Below, piece by piece: positions 51,440 through 63,444 of a DNA stretch of 64,000 nucleotides. Below the pieces are notes generated by a model. That model saw only the letters and a list, made by a program, of their open reading frames with translations, did not search any database and was not told the origin of the DNA. How positions within the stretch are numbered: position 1 is the first letter of the stretch; every line of letters starts with the position of its first letter. The position numbers were made by a program, and so were the translations under genes. The stretch is from Porpolomopsis calyptriformis. Lineage: Eukaryota; Basidiomycota; Agaricomycetes; Agaricales; Hygrophoraceae. The stretch lies in contig OX621168.1 of the NCBI GenBank assembly GCA_951640195.1, positions 1,116,001 through 1,180,000 of the forward strand, written 5' to 3'.

Positions 51440-52558
51440 TCAGTGAGTGATCACCGGCAGCCATTCCCACCCACCGCATCGTATATATTCAACAACCGTT
51501 TCACCGTTGCCGTCTGATACTATCTCCCCGTCCTCGCGGTATCGTAAGTTAACGTGATTGCCGTCTGCGTACGCACCTCTAAAGACTGCGTATATTTTTG
51601 CCTCAAAAGCAGATCTTGCCTCGAGACTGTCTCCGGTGAACATCGGGTCGCGCCCGGGTCGAACTATCATGAGGTCGAGAGAATCCTCTGTGGGAGGTAT
51701 ATCAGATACAAGGGGGGTCACACGGAGTGAATGTTCCAAGCGGTCCACATTCACTTTCAATTTGTCAGGTTTTGTTCATCACGCGAACAGAATGGGGAAA
51801 AAACCTGTGGATAGAAAGTATATAAAAGGTCCTTCGATGTTGACAACGGCATTCTTCTCATTGGATTGCTGGTAGGATACAAAATGCTTCATCGAGGGCT
51901 CGTAAACTTGTACAATGCCTGTCGAAGGAGCAGGGAAGAGCTTCACGCGGCTGTTGTACCATCGGGAAGCATTCTTCTGCGCAGCGACTTTGAAGCGTTC
52001 TAGGCCAGGGATGTCGTGCCGCAAGCTCTCAGAGTCGCGCAAGATGGCGGCATGGAATGAAGTGGAGACGACTACCACAGAAACGATCACCGTGGTGGGT
52101 TGCTTTGGGATGGAAGGCGGCGGGGACAATCTCGTAACCGCAACGTCTAACGGAATGGTTGTTGAACCGTTGATGAAAGCGCGTAAGGACCTAGACTTGT
52201 ACGCGAGGTCGTCGAGTTCCTTCTCGTCTGAGGCATGAAATAGGGAAGAGTAGAGCGCGTTCGCGGTACCACAAGGAACTAGGACGAAGCGAACTTGCGG
52301 ATTAATCTCGGCACTCGACAGGGCATCAACGATCTCCTGTAGTGTGCCATCGCCAGAACCGAGCACAATAGTTACCGCTCCCTCTGCGGCTTTCAGAAAA
52401 TCAAGGACGATGGCGCGGGCGTGTCCGACGTGCTCTGTGAAAGCGAGTTTATCAACCGTCTTGCCTTTTTTCTCCAACAACGGCAACACATGACTCTCGA
52501 AAAACGATCTGGCGGACCTGTCCCCGCAAGCCGGATTACAGAGCACAAGGAGGGGCAT
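51440..52558 (-). CDS. Diacylglycerol/sphingosine-kinase-family lipid kinase
   Basis: The DAGK catalytic fold is clear: MPLLVLCNPACGDRSA at the start, then VTIVLGSGDGTLQEIVD (nucleotide-binding GDG motif) and VLVPCGTANALYSSLF. The C-terminal domain includes VVVVSTSFHAAILRDSESLR and NIEGPFIYFLST, then an intron, then DRLEHSLRVTPLV and the end WEWLPVITH. It is short for fungal long-chain-base kinases and lacks an N-terminal extension. The substrate (sphingoid base, ceramide or diacylglycerol) cannot be read from sequence. It is divergent from NIT2 with 38 bp between start codons. Confidence 0.83.
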
Positions 52559-52596
52559 ACGCGGAGTGTTCGCTCGCTCAGGACGTGACTTGGGTC
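52559..52596. promoter_or_regulatory. 38 bp divergent gap between lipid kinase and NIT2
   Basis: Only 38 bp separate the two ATGs, so each 5' leader or promoter must reach into the other gene's coding exon unless a start is misassigned. Confidence 0.6.
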
Positions 52597-54004
52597 ATGT
52601 CAGTCTTTGCCAAGGCACCGCTCTTCAGACCATTCAATCTTGCACTCATCCAGCTCGGCAGAATTGGCGCGAACAAGACGGACAATTTAAGGCATGCTCG
52701 TGAGATGGTGCTGAGAGCTGCAAGCGGCGAGGGTGGCATCAAACCGAAGCCAAACTTGATCGTGTTGCCGGTTTGCCTGTTTCTTTTACTGCTGGACACC
52801 GCCTCACACGTCTGAGCTAGGAAATCTTCAATTCACCTTACAGTTGTGTGAACTTTCCCATATACGCGGAGAACATCGGGTACGTTAAAGGACAGCGATA
52901 TGATATCGCCAGCAGCGAAAGCGAAAGCGTGAAGATGCTTTCCTCGGCCGCAAAAGAGACAAGGACATGGTTGATTGGAGGTTTTCATCGTTTACGATTG
53001 ACAGTTGGCACGGACTCAAGGTCAGCACTCAGGCTCGATTCCTGAACGGGAGGACAACAAGGTGTACAACACTTGCACTGTATACTCCCCCGAAGGTGTT
53101 CTTGACACATTTCCTACTGCTGATGGTTTACCTGACGGACATTGACAGGTGAACTGGTTGCGACGCATCGGAAAGTCCATCTTTTTGATATTGACATTCC
53201 CGGAAAGATCTCTTTCAAGGTATTGTCAAGTAGTTGGTCATCCGTGTGGATTCGAACCCTCTTGCCCAGGAAAGCGAGACCCTTTCGAGCGGAACGAGTG
53301 TGAATTATTTCGATACAGGTGAACACGCTCGGGACACGATAGTATGAAGCTTACGGTTCTGTCAGAGTTTGCGCGAATCGGTCTTGGCATATGCTACGAC
53401 ATCCGTTTTCCGGAGATGGCCGCTGTCGCCGCTCGGAGAGGTCAATATTCTCCTAATTCGTTTGCAGAGAGAATAAATTTTGTGCAGGATGCCATGTCAT
53501 GATTTACCCCGGTGCATTCAATCTCACGACCGGGCCATTGCACTGGGAGCTTCTACAACGAGCACGGTCTGTTGTGGTTCCAGGTTTCACCATTTCAATG
53601 TTTACTGTTTACTGTTTACAGGGCAGTCGACAATCAAATATATGTGTCAATGTGCAGCCCCGCTCGAGACCTGTCGGCCGAGTACCACGCTGTGAGCTGT
53701 GTTTGCTTGCGTCTGTCCTGATGCTGAGTTTGTCTTAAGTGGGGACATTCTATGGTTGTTGACCCAATGTAAGAATGAGTTTCCAACAGACATTTGACAC
53801 TGACGTGCAATGCAAGGGGCACTGTGATTAGTGAGGCTACGGAGGACGAATCGATCGTCCACGTCCACATCGGTGTGTTTCGGACGGATTTCAATTCAAG
53901 TACTAATACATCGAACAGACACAAAACCGTTCCAAGACGCCCGAGCAGGGATTCCAGTCCACAGTCAGCGACGGTTTGATGTGTATCCGGATGTTAGCAA
54001 GTAG
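52597..54004 (+). CDS. NIT2: Omega-amidase NIT2 (nitrilase superfamily)
   Basis: C-N hydrolase that deamidates alpha-ketoglutaramate or alpha-ketosuccinamate, or repairs related metabolites. Exons read [31 protein letters not shown] (catalytic Glu); [21 protein letters not shown]. They continue with [19 protein letters not shown] (catalytic Lys), [15 protein letters not shown] (nucleophile Cys), [21 protein letters not shown] and [16 protein letters not shown]. The last exon, [16 protein letters not shown], ends DVYPDVSK at 54004. Using the acceptor at CTAG before GAAATCTTC restores the frame in exon 2. The family's PECFN reads PEIFN here; the Glu is kept. Start is the first ATG after an in-frame stop. 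Confidence 0.93.
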
Positions 54005-54121
54005 ATACATTCTGGCAAATTCCACAAGATTCCTTTTTGGTTGTATTTGTAACCAGGCTTTGGCCCTCTGCACAGCAACTCTTTCCTCCTTTACTCTCCC
54101 ACCTCTCGCCCTCAGAAAATC

Positions 54122-55605
54122 ATGGTTAAAGAAAGGTCCGTTGGCGGTCTCCTGCCATCCGTTCTTTCCACTCGGTTCACACCCTGATTTTTCTAGAAAA
54201 TACTACGATCTGCTTGATGTCCCCGTCGACGCTTCAGACGCTGATCTGAAGAAGGCGTATCGGAAAAAGTAACGGCATCCATCACTCTCCCATCTCGTTC
54301 GATCTCCTCATTTTGTTTAGAGCACTGCGGCTGCACCCAGACAAAGGCGGAGACCCCGAACTGTTCAAAGAGGTTTCTCATGCGTATGCCATTTTTGCCA
54401 TTTTTCTTTCATGCGTATCTTACCGTCTTGTGAACAAAGATACGAAGTTCTTTCAGACCCTCAAAAAAGGAGTATATATGATGCACGTGGGGAGGCAGGT
54501 CTATCCGAACAAGGCGGAATGGGCGGAATGGATCCTCAGGTCAGTCCGGGTGCGATACTGCACGGCTCCTCCTCTGACGATGTATCCCAACACCGCAGGA
54601 CCTCTTCAGTCAGCTCTTTGGCGGTGGCGCGTTTGGCGGAGGTTCGTTTTTCGGTGGTGGCCGACAATCACAAGGCATCCGTCGGACCAAAGACCTCATC
54701 CATCGCGTTAACGTCACTTTGGAGGACCTCTATAAAGGCAAAACGACCAAGTTGGCTCTCACACGAAATGCCATCTGCTCCAAATGTAAAGGGAAGGGTG
54801 GCAAGGAAGGCGCCGTGAAGACTTGTTCGGCGTGCAATGGGAGGGGTATCAAAATCACTCTTCGTCAGATGGGACCTATGATCCAGCAGATACAATCACA
54901 CTGCGACGAATGCGGTGCCACTGGTGAGGTCATCAATCCCAAGGACAGATGTACAAATTGCAAGGGGAAGAAGACGGTTTCCGAGAAGAAATTCCTCGAA
55001 ATCCACGTCGATAAAGGCATGAAGGCAGGCCAAACGATCGTTTTTAGAGGCGAAAGTGATCAGGCTCCTGGCGCTGAACCTGGAGACGTCACGATCGTCA
55101 TTGAAGAGAAACCACACGAACGGTTCAAGCGGCAGGATAATGACTTGATCGCCGAGTGCGAAATCGACCTGCTGACGGCTCTGGCTGGGGGCTCGTTTGC
55201 GATAAAACATTTGGACGACCGTGTTTTAATTGTCAATCTCGCTGAGGGTGAAGTCATTCATCACGGTCCGTCTTTCTTTTAACGGCTACTATCCTACGAG
55301 TCTCATGTATTGTAGGTGACCTCAAGGTTATTCACGGACAAGGCATGCCGTCCCAAAGACATCACGAGCCCGGCGATATGTACGTCAAACTCCTGGTCAA
55401 GTTCCCAGAGACAATCGGTTCCACTTCGATTCCTTTCCTTGAACGGGCCCTTCCGGCACGGAAGCCTCTCGAGAAGTTCCCGAAAAGCACCGTTCTGGAA
55501 GAGGTTCAGCTCGATGAACCCGATGTTAGACACCAGGGTGGACCAAAGGACGACGCGATGGACGAAGACCACGATGAGCCACGGGTGCAATGTGCTAACC
55601 AGTGA
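54122..55605 (+). CDS. YDJ1: Type I Hsp40 chaperone, YDJ1-like, farnesylated
   Basis: Co-chaperone of cytosolic Hsp70. J-domain: MVKER joins to [36 protein letters not shown] with HPD intact. A Gly/Phe linker (FGGGAFGGGSFFGGG) follows. Four zinc-finger repeats occur: CSKCKGKG, CSACNGRG, CDECGATG, CTNCKGKK. C-terminal substrate domains carry LEIHVDKGMKAGQTIVFRGE and HGQGMPSQRH. It ends in CANQ, a CaaX box predicting farnesylation and membrane association, as in yeast Ydj1. Five introns are visible, the first after AG of codon 5. The CDS ends at 55605. Confidence 0.95.
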
Positions 55606-55675
55606 TGCGCTGAATGTGTCTTGTTATCGTATATCAGTAGCTCCACATAGATTCGTGCTCGCTTTTCGCAATCGA

Positions 55676-56392
55676 CTAATAATGACTCGGACACTCGACG
55701 TTGGCCGTGATCAGGCTTCCCACCGAGTCTAGCATCGATGTCAGAGGGAAGTAGAAGAAAGGAAGAGAGCGATCTACCTCGGCCTTGTTGGCCTTGAATG
55801 CATCATACAACGCCCTCTCGAAGAAACTGACCTCAGTCTCGTTCTCTGATCGGATGCCCTAGTCAGACAGTCCGAGCAATACGTTCGGTACTCACCAAAA
55901 CCTGCGTCTGCCAAAATCACGGCATCATCGTCAAGTATCCACTCCTCGTGGTCCAGGTTGATGATCAGATTGCTCGTCTGTTTCGGTCACGATTAGAGAG
56001 ATCACACAAGCGTTGGTGGGACGAAATGCCTTGGCTCCGTGGGCCCTTGTGTACAGTTTGAGTGTGTCTGCAGGCCGAGATCAGCCTCGGACTGTTCGAG
56101 AGGAGGACAAGGGTGTACGAGACCTAGGGTGGCATTCCGGTAAGGTTTCCAACCTGGCTGAGTCTGGACCTCTGTCAGACAAAGGGAGGGTGTGAGTGAG
56201 TGAGTGAGAAGAGGCCTAGGACATTGTACCTTTCCGAGCAATGTCTTTTAGCTCGCCTAGTGTTGTAGTCTCGAGATTGATGCCGTGAAGGACGAGGTTT
56301 CGTTCTGTGCGGTATTCAAAGGATTTGATGACACGAACGGTCAAGGTCGCTGAGGTTGCTGGGAGAGCAACGTTGGTGAGAGTATCGGACAT
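55676..56392 (-). CDS. UPF0538 (C2orf76-like) conserved protein
   Basis: Small conserved eukaryotic protein of unknown function. It starts MSDTLTNVALPATSATLTVR and continues VIKSFEYRTERNLVLHGINL, TLGELKDIARK, GWKPYRNATLDTLKLYTRAHG, NLIINLDHEEWILDD and NETEVSFFERALYDAFKANK. These are hallmarks of UPF0538. One intron (56029-55978) uses a GC donor. After KANKAE the frame stays open to TAG at 55676, but the family usually ends about there, so a final splice is possible. It is divergent from COG4, about 30 bp away. Confidence 0.85.
55978..56029 (-). other. GC-AG intron in the UPF0538 gene
   Basis: The exon ends GCCAAG, followed by gcattt; the acceptor is acag before ACGAGCAAT. This joins AHGAK to TSNLIINLDHEEW, the conserved order, in frame. 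No GT donor nearby does so. Confidence 0.75.
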
Positions 56393-56422
56393 GGCGGTAT
56401 GATCTTATGTCACTCAACCGCC
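56393..56422. promoter_or_regulatory. 30 bp divergent gap, UPF0538 / COG4
   Basis: The ATGs face away at 56392 and 56423; an in-frame upstream COG4 ATG at 56399 would narrow the gap to 6 bp. Promoter elements must overlap coding DNA. Confidence 0.55.
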
Positions 56423-59272
56423 ATGGCTGCCCACAAAAGCGACAGGAAGGACCCAAGATCGTTGACCACGCTCCCCGACATCCTTTCCTGCCTCTCCATT
56501 TACCAATCAGAAGAGACAGAGCTTTCAAATTCACTCTCTGAACTGCTCTCTTCCCGGGAACCCGTCCTCGCCTCTCTCTCTCGTTTACAGAACCTGTTGC
56601 CTCATCTCGATGAGCTGCTTACCGACGCCTCATCATTTTCCGAAAAAGTTTCCTCCACGGCCGGGACTGCCCAGCGCGTCGGCGGTCGCGTGAGATCGCT
56701 AGACGAGGAAATGCGCAGGGTTAGGGAGGCCGGAGAGCGGGTGGGGCAAGTAATGGATCTCAAGGTTGCTCCTAGCAATGTCCCTCCTTCCAGAATCCGC
56801 GTTTTTACAACCTTTCTTTCGCAGGCGTCTTTAGCCTCACTTCAATCATCCATCAACGTTCAAGACTGGGAATCTGCAACCAGGCATTGTGCTCGTGCAA
56901 TGTCCGTACCGGCCGAAGTAATCTCAGGTCCATTCGCTGAAAGTACCGTGGTCCGCCCTCCTCTCATCCAGTCCAAAAAATATTATCGATCCTCAGTTTT
57001 TTTCTTCTTCTTAGCCCACATCGGAAAACCATTTGCCACCCACGCAGACGTTACAGACCGCACGAGAACAGCTGTTAGACATATTCCGCCGTCAGTTTGA
57101 TAAAGCCTCTCGATCGCGCGACGCTACCGCAACCAGCCGCTTTTTCAAACTTTTTCCTGCCATAGGCTGGGAGGCCGAAGGTCTGGAGGCATATGCGTCC
57201 TTCGTTGTGGATCTCGTCCGGATAAGAGCACCCGCTTCAGCTAAAAGTATTACTGGATGTCAAGTCGACGTCGAACTTTTTTTTGATTGACGATCCCTGC
57301 CCCCGTTTGCTCCAGCGTCCTCGCCGCTCTATTACATCACAGCCTTGACGGCTTTGTTCGAGAGCGTTGCTATGATAATCGATCAACACCAGCCCGTGGT
57401 CGAAAAGTATTACGGGAAGGGGAAGATGGCCAGTGTCATTAACCGCCTTCTAGAAGAGTGTGATCGGGTTGTGAAAGGTCTCATCGAAGGGTGGGAGGAG
57501 GAGAGGTCCATGAAGCGAAAGGTAAGCAATTGGTCATTCGTCTCGTTCGATCTTAGAAACCAGGTTTCCGATGAAGCTGGCGGATGTAGCATCCCATTCT
57601 ACATTTCACCAAAACATCTCCCCAATCAACCGAAAGCAAGCCTCCCATCTCACGGCCTCTGACGATGACGTCGATCCGCGTGAGATCGATAAAGTATTGA
57701 CTGAGGTCGCTGGGATGGCTGGGCGTTGGAATCTATTCAAAAAATTTCTTTCGGAGAATCTCAATGTACGAAAAGTTCCCTAGTTATGAGGGAAAATACC
57801 AACTTTCTCTCCTCCAGGACACCGCCTCTGATGACGACGAGAACGAGGAGAATAGCCCTCACCCTCCATCTCATATTCCCACCTCATCATCTCCTGTAGA
57901 CATGCAGCCAATTGAGTCTACTGCCTGTCATCAACTGTTTAAAAGTCTACTGACGACATATTACATTCCCCTTGAGACCTGGTATATCCGCACTATCATT
58001 GATAAAGTAACAGTGTTTTCTTTGCCTTAAAATTTGTTACTAATGTATGCTGGTAGGCTCACCGCCTATCGAACCCTGACATGTCGCAGTCTCCCGCAAC
58101 CACAACGACTCCTGATGATGTGTTTTATGTTCTCAAGTTCGTCTTGTCCCGTCTTTTGTCAACGGGTTCTGTTCAAACAGTTGGGCGGACACTGGAACAC
58201 CTGTGGGACATCATGGAACGAGACTACGCTGGTGTGATAAAAAAGAAACTTGACGACGTCTATCGCACAACAGGTAGTATAGGCCCAGGATCTCGCGGGG
58301 AGAGAGGGGAGAGGGAGAACCGCTTGGCATTCATCGTAAGCAGCCTTTTCCTGTCTTCCTCGAATGGTCACTATAACGATCGAAGATTCTATTGAACGAC
58401 CTGGACATTTCCTCGTCACATTTAGAACGTCTGACTTCGGATCTCCTTGCGGCTTCGACGATCCCACAGCACTTCGCCGAGTCTGAGCAGGCGTCCGTGA
58501 AAACTACCCTTTCGTCGTTGTCCACTCTGGTACCTAGGTTCCGTTCAAGCGTCAGGGTATGCGTTTTTGAATTGGTAGTAAATACCAGCCTTTTTACATG
58601 TTTCTTTCTAGGCCGGAATTGAACAATTGTTCAACCAGCTCTTGCGGCCGAAACTTCGCACTCTGATCTCAGACATGTACAAAGATGTGTCGTATGTCCT
58701 AGACGAGGACGCTTATTCCTCAGCGGAATATCAGGATGTGGTTAGGAAACGGTTTGTGAAGGCCTGGGAGAGCCTTGTTGACGGTTTCAAGGTATATGAT
58801 CGACGTTGTCCGGTCCTGGGGGCTCATACCTTGTCGCAGGACACGTTTACGGATAGCAATTATCGACTCTTCTTTGGGCTTGCACTGGATGTTATCCTTC
58901 GCCCATGGGAAAAGTTTTTGATGGGCTTCAAGTTCACTGAAGTAAGTTTGAGAACAGGATACCATTCGTGAACTCAGATGTACTTCATAGTTGGGTGCTA
59001 TCCGTTTCGACCGAGATTTGCGATCCATCACGTCGTATCTCTCTTCACAAACTGCATTTAGTGATGCTAGAGAGAAATTTGTGCGTTTACAGCAGATCTC
59101 TACGCTTTTGAACTTGGACAGCGTACGCCATGATTTAATTTTCCACGTTTTCAGAATTACTGAGTGGTGTACTTGGCAGGAGGAAGATGTAGACGAGTTC
59201 TATAATAGCTCTGGGATTACCTGGAAGTTGAGCGCCCAAGAGGCGCGTGCAATAGCTGGTCTCAAGGTCTGA
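56423..59272 (+). CDS. COG4: Conserved oligomeric Golgi complex subunit 4
   Basis: Tethering-complex subunit for retrograde intra-Golgi traffic, binding SNAREs and Sly1. The N-terminal coiled coil (LPDILSCLSIYQSEETELSN, then VRSLDEEMRRVREAGERVGQVMDLK) leads to LASLQSSINVQDWESATRH and AREQLLDIFRRQFDKASRS. Further exons give ALFESVAMIIDQHQP, ACHQLFKSLLTTYYIPLETWYIR and TTPDDVFYVLKFVLSRLL. Then come FNQLLRPKLRTLISDMYKDV and FDRDLRSITSYLS. It ends GITWKLSAQEARAIAGLKV at 59272, matching the COG4 C-terminal region. At least nine introns are inferred. Confidence 0.93.
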
Positions 59273-59358
59273 GAAATGGATGCATGCTTGTACAAAATCG
59301 GTATGATATCCGTCGCCGCGAATGTGAATCCAGGAATATAAGTGTGATCGACGCCATA

Positions 59359-60327
59359 TCAGCCCCGCCGCAGGGCGTCCAATCTGGCTTGTAGGGCGTC
59401 TTCTTCTGGTAGACCGCCAGGTGTATCACCCCCTGTGGGCTTCTCGTCTGTTCGTCGTGCAGGGTTTGAAGAGCTTGCAGATTCGCCCAAAGCGACAGGT
59501 TGTCGATTACTTGTGAGAGGGACGATCGATCCCAAACCGGTCGGAGCATCAGTAAGCTGGGAAGTCGAGATGAGAGGATCATCCACGGAGGCATGAGCGG
59601 AACCAATCTCACTTCCTGTGCGAGACTGACGCCTATCTCGTCCAAAACCTGTTTCAGTATCTTGTCGCCCTCGATCTCTTCGTCCTCATCCTCATCCATA
59701 ACGTCGTCAACGGCGTCGGACATCATCTCTTCCTTCATATCCATCATAGCGCTCTCTTTCTCGAATTCATTCATGATTTTTTGTATGCCAGGAAGATTGA
59801 GGCCACGATTCATAGCGGCCATGGACTGCAGGAGGAACAACACTGATTCAGCGGGTGCGATCGCAGAAGGAGTGGACTCACGCGAGTGGCACCACGCATG
59901 GCATCTGCCATTTGCTGGTTACTCCGTAGCGTCTGAATCCTAAGACCGACCGCTTGAAGGTGGGTGCGCATCTGGTAGAATTTCTGTACGTAGCGGCGTG
60001 TGCGGACGAGGTCCTTTGCCATCACTTTGCAAGCATTCTGAAGAGGGGGAGATCCATGAGCGGTGGGATGGTTGAAGGACTGATAGCCTTACCATTTGAC
60101 CTGCCTTTGCACTCTTTTTGATATCCTGTACCAGCTTCTTCTCGCCCTGCTCGAGTTTGGTTCGTTCGCGGTCGAGCTCCCGCTGGGCCTTTGCGAGGGC
60201 GCGTTGGTGTTGGCGCAGGCGCTCGGCTGGTGTGACTGTTCGACCGAAGAGTGTTTCCTGTACATTTAGACGGTGGGATTGTGGTTGGGGGAGAGAGATG
60301 AGGGGTGGTGCGTACGATGATGTTCAT
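59359..60327 (-). CDS. VPS2: ESCRT-III subunit VPS2 (DID4/CHMP2)
   Basis: Membrane-remodelling subunit that caps ESCRT-III filaments and recruits Vps4. Exon 1 encodes only MNII, then ETLFGRTVTPAERLRQHQRA. The helical core has KKLVQDIKKSAKAGQM, KVMAKDLVRTRRYVQKFYQM and LQTLRSNQQMADAMRG-like sequence. Then come GLNLPGIQKIMNEFEKES and an acidic stretch, MDEDEDEEIEGDKIL. The end, LQARLDALRRG, is a MIM1 motif that binds the Vps4 MIT domain. Four introns phase cleanly. It is convergent with COG4. Confidence 0.95.
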
Positions 60328-60954
60328 GGTGGTAAATTACAAGTGTCTTTACTTTACCAAATTTGAAAAGATACAGTCTTCTATCGGTCAATGATACACC
60401 TCATTGGTAGATCTCTTCACACATAATAATTATTGTCAGGCATGTATGTATTATGTATTGAGTGCACTGTTGAAAAGATCCACCCCTCTTAGAAATGTCC
60501 ATACAGAAAAGTGTATTCATGAATTAGCAAACACTGTGTGGCAGGCTTAGACTTGTTACATTGGCACTACAATGCCTTTGCCATTCCTTTGAGGTCGACA
60601 CTCATCGACCAGCCCGTTGCCTACCAAAAATTAAACGATGAATTAGCCAAACGAGCCCAGAATACACGTGAATCCAAACCAATTATTTTCATGGGCATTC
60701 TCCTGCCCAAATTTGAGATAGAAAGCTTCGCTCGATTTACCTTGATTCCAGCAGCAGCATCTTCTCTTTATCCTTCAGCCCACCGAGTGCAACCAGGAAA
60801 TTCGAGTATATTACACCCAACATGCGGTCTTGCACCGCCCATTTATTCACTGCGACTTTCCGGCTACCCGAGTCGATCGCGGACTTATTAGACGGTTCTT
60901 TGACAGAACGCCAGCCGGACACCACCACCACCACCACAACCACCCAACTCCATT
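60328..60954. other. Intergenic, divergent promoters
   Basis: AT-rich near 60400-60520. An AC-rich CCA repeat (about 60918-60945) lies just before the P450 ATG. A plus-strand frame at 60538-60891 has no recognisable content. Confidence 0.45.
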
Positions 60955-63025
60955 ATGTTTACCCTACTAACCTACCTCGCACTCGGCGTCGCTGCGCTCG
61001 TCGTAATCCGTTCCTTCACAACCTCTTCAAAATGTGATGTTCCCCGTCTCGGACCGCCCACCGTGCTTGGATACATCTACACCTCAATCCGTTCCACCTT
61101 TAACTATATCGGTGTCGTAAAGGAGGGAAGGGAGAAGTATGGAGGTGCCCCGTTTGTATTGCCCACAATGAGCGGGCCAATGGTCGTCCTCGGACCAGAA
61201 CATATCGATTTTTTGAGCAAGAGTAATGACTCCGTTGTAAGCTCGCCATCTCTCTCCCCCTTGCTATCATTCACTTCTCTTTGGCCTAACAGTTTAGTTC
61301 ACCCGCTTACAACAACGAGGTATGCTCCCTTCACACCCTCATCACCCATCTCATTCCGTCTTCCCAGCTCGCCGGCGTCCGCCAGACGATGGGCGCCCAT
61401 GTCGTATCCGACAACTACCAAACAACAGTCGTTCGCTCCGAGTTCACCCGCCTCGTCACTTCTTTCATCCCAGATCTTTTCGAGGAAGCCACTTTAACCT
61501 TGACCGAAATGCTCAAGCCAAGCCACACTTCAGGTACATTCCACTTCGTTCACTAATCTCTCTCACCTCCGACTGAAACTTATTAGATCCTATAACACTT
61601 CCCGTCTTTAACACATGTATTACAATAATCGGTCGTGTCTCTGGCCGTTCTATAGTCGGGATCCCTCTCTGCCGCAACCAAGAATACCTCCACACCGCCG
61701 TTCAATTTGCCCTGACTCTTACCGTATACGCCCATATTCTCCGATGGTGTCCAGTTGTTGCGCGAGAGTGAGTGCCTTGCTCCCAGGGACAGCCCATCCT
61801 TTACCAATCGTAACGCGATAGCACCGTTTACTGGGTTCTGTCCTCTTTCCTGGGCGGAAAGGAAGGGTTAAATTATCTCGTGCCTTCCATGAAATCACTT
61901 TTGCAAAAACGCCATGTGGAGGACAAGCCTGTATGTCCTCTCTTCACCCACCATCCTCCTCAATCTTACATGGGGATCACAGCCTCTCCTAACCGAGCTC
62001 TTACTCAAAGTAGCTCCCGAGGAGGAGATCAAGGACATTGAAAAAGTCGCGATAAGGGTCATGATCATTAATTTTGCATCTTTACATTCATCGTTGCGTA
62101 TTCTCTCGTTCTACTTCGTCCAGATAGTCACCGACTAATTTAACTAACTTAGCGCAATCTTCATGACCCACGCGCTCCTCGAACTCGCACGTCTTTCTTC
62201 TACACAAATCGAGTCGATCCGGAGTGAAATCGAGGAAGTACTCGAAGCAGAAGGTGGATGGAATAAGGAAAGTATCGCCGGATTGCGGAAGATAGATGGC
62301 TTGCTGAAGGAGGTTGGAAGGATGTATCCGTTGTCATCGTGTAAGTCCCGATCATCTGGGATCGAGGTTGCAGTCCAACTGATGTTCTCTCTTCATTTTT
62401 CTTGGCATTCGTCTGCTGTTTGTTTATAAAGTAGGTGTGGGTCATTTGACGGTCCAAGATGGGTTCTTGCCCGACGGGAGTCGCATCCCTAAAGGATACT
62501 CGGCTGCCATCGACGTCAACCGTATCCACATGAACCCAGAAATTTACCCTAATCCCGAGGTATTCGACCCGTTTAGGTTTAGTGATCAGAAAGCCCAGGA
62601 TGGTAGCCATGTGAAGCGTGATTTTAACACCGTAGATAGAAACGTTCGTCGTCTCTTTCTCTCAGATTAACAGAAGTTTGCTGACATCCAGAAGTGGTTG
62701 CCCTTTGGATTTGGCCGACATTCTTGGTGAGTGGAACGTGGAACGATTGGATCTTCATTCGCTCATTACTTCTATCTAGTCCCGGCCGCTTTTTCGTTGC
62801 CGTCAGTCTCCTTTGCATCTCAAGCACTCTGGTTCTGATTCCTTCATACAGATGGAGCTGAAAATAATTCTAGCTCTGCTTCTCCTCGCCTATGACATTT
62901 CCTTCCCACCTGGGATCACCAAACCCCCGAAACACATATCTATTGAGCATCTACTTCTTCCAAACAGGAGTGCAGAATTGGTGTTCAAACCTCGTGCCAG
63001 CAAAGGTTTCAAGTCGGATGTATGA
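60955..63025 (+). CDS. Cytochrome P450 monooxygenase
   Basis: Haem-thiolate monooxygenase, probably ER-anchored by the N-terminal helix FTLLTYLALGVAALVVIRSF. The I-helix region reads MIINFASLHS joined to AIFMTHALLELA, lacking the common AGT triad and resembling ent-kaurene-oxidase-type fungal P450s. ExxR is EVGR in GLLKEVGRMYP. FDPFRFS follows, and the haem loop FGFGRHSCPGRFF (Cys codon split by an intron) is intact. The end is LLLPNRSAELVFKPRASKG, stop at 63025. A 27 bp exon FSSPAYNNE lies near 61290-61320. Subfamily and substrate are not assigned. About eleven introns are inferred. Confidence 0.88.
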
Positions 63026-63444
63026 CTGACCGACGTAAGTTAGATATCAGGAACATGCAGCTTGAGACAATATATCACGGATGTTAGGTACATTTTTTGT
63101 GGAAGCAAAAATATCTTGGATCCGCATCCTTGCCAGTTGCTTCCAGATGATTGACTGAGAGGTTTGACACAATGATCACAAATGACTTGTGGTACACACC
63201 ATCATCGTCACAATTGCTAAGATAATGATACCACACCCGTGCCCGGCCAGGGGTCTCTCGCAATCAGTGCTAAGAGACCAATTTTAAAATGGAAAGAATT
63301 TGACAAGAATGCGGTTCCATCTCCGTGCAATGAGAGTTGAATGCAATGTGAATCTGTTGAAGCCTTAAATAGTCTGTGATAAAGCAGCTTACGTAACAGG
63401 AAATCTTTCAGTTTTATACCTCGCACCGACGTCCATTAGGGCCA
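63026..63444. other. Intergenic
   Basis: About 420 bp with the P450 3' end and the myosin promoter. No feature is recognised. Confidence 0.4.

Noticed and set aside
52785..52860. Apparent frameshift in NIT2 exon 2 (acceptor before TTGTGTGAAC breaks the frame).
   Set aside because: An earlier acceptor (CTAG before GAAATCTTC) gives [13 protein letters not shown] in frame.
53225..53275. TGGATTCGAACCC, resembling a tRNA T-arm on the minus strand.
   Set aside because: It lies in a NIT2 intron and has no matching acceptor, D or anticodon arm.
60538..60891. Plus-strand frame of about 117 codons upstream of the P450.
   Set aside because: No conserved motif; it lies where two promoters are expected.
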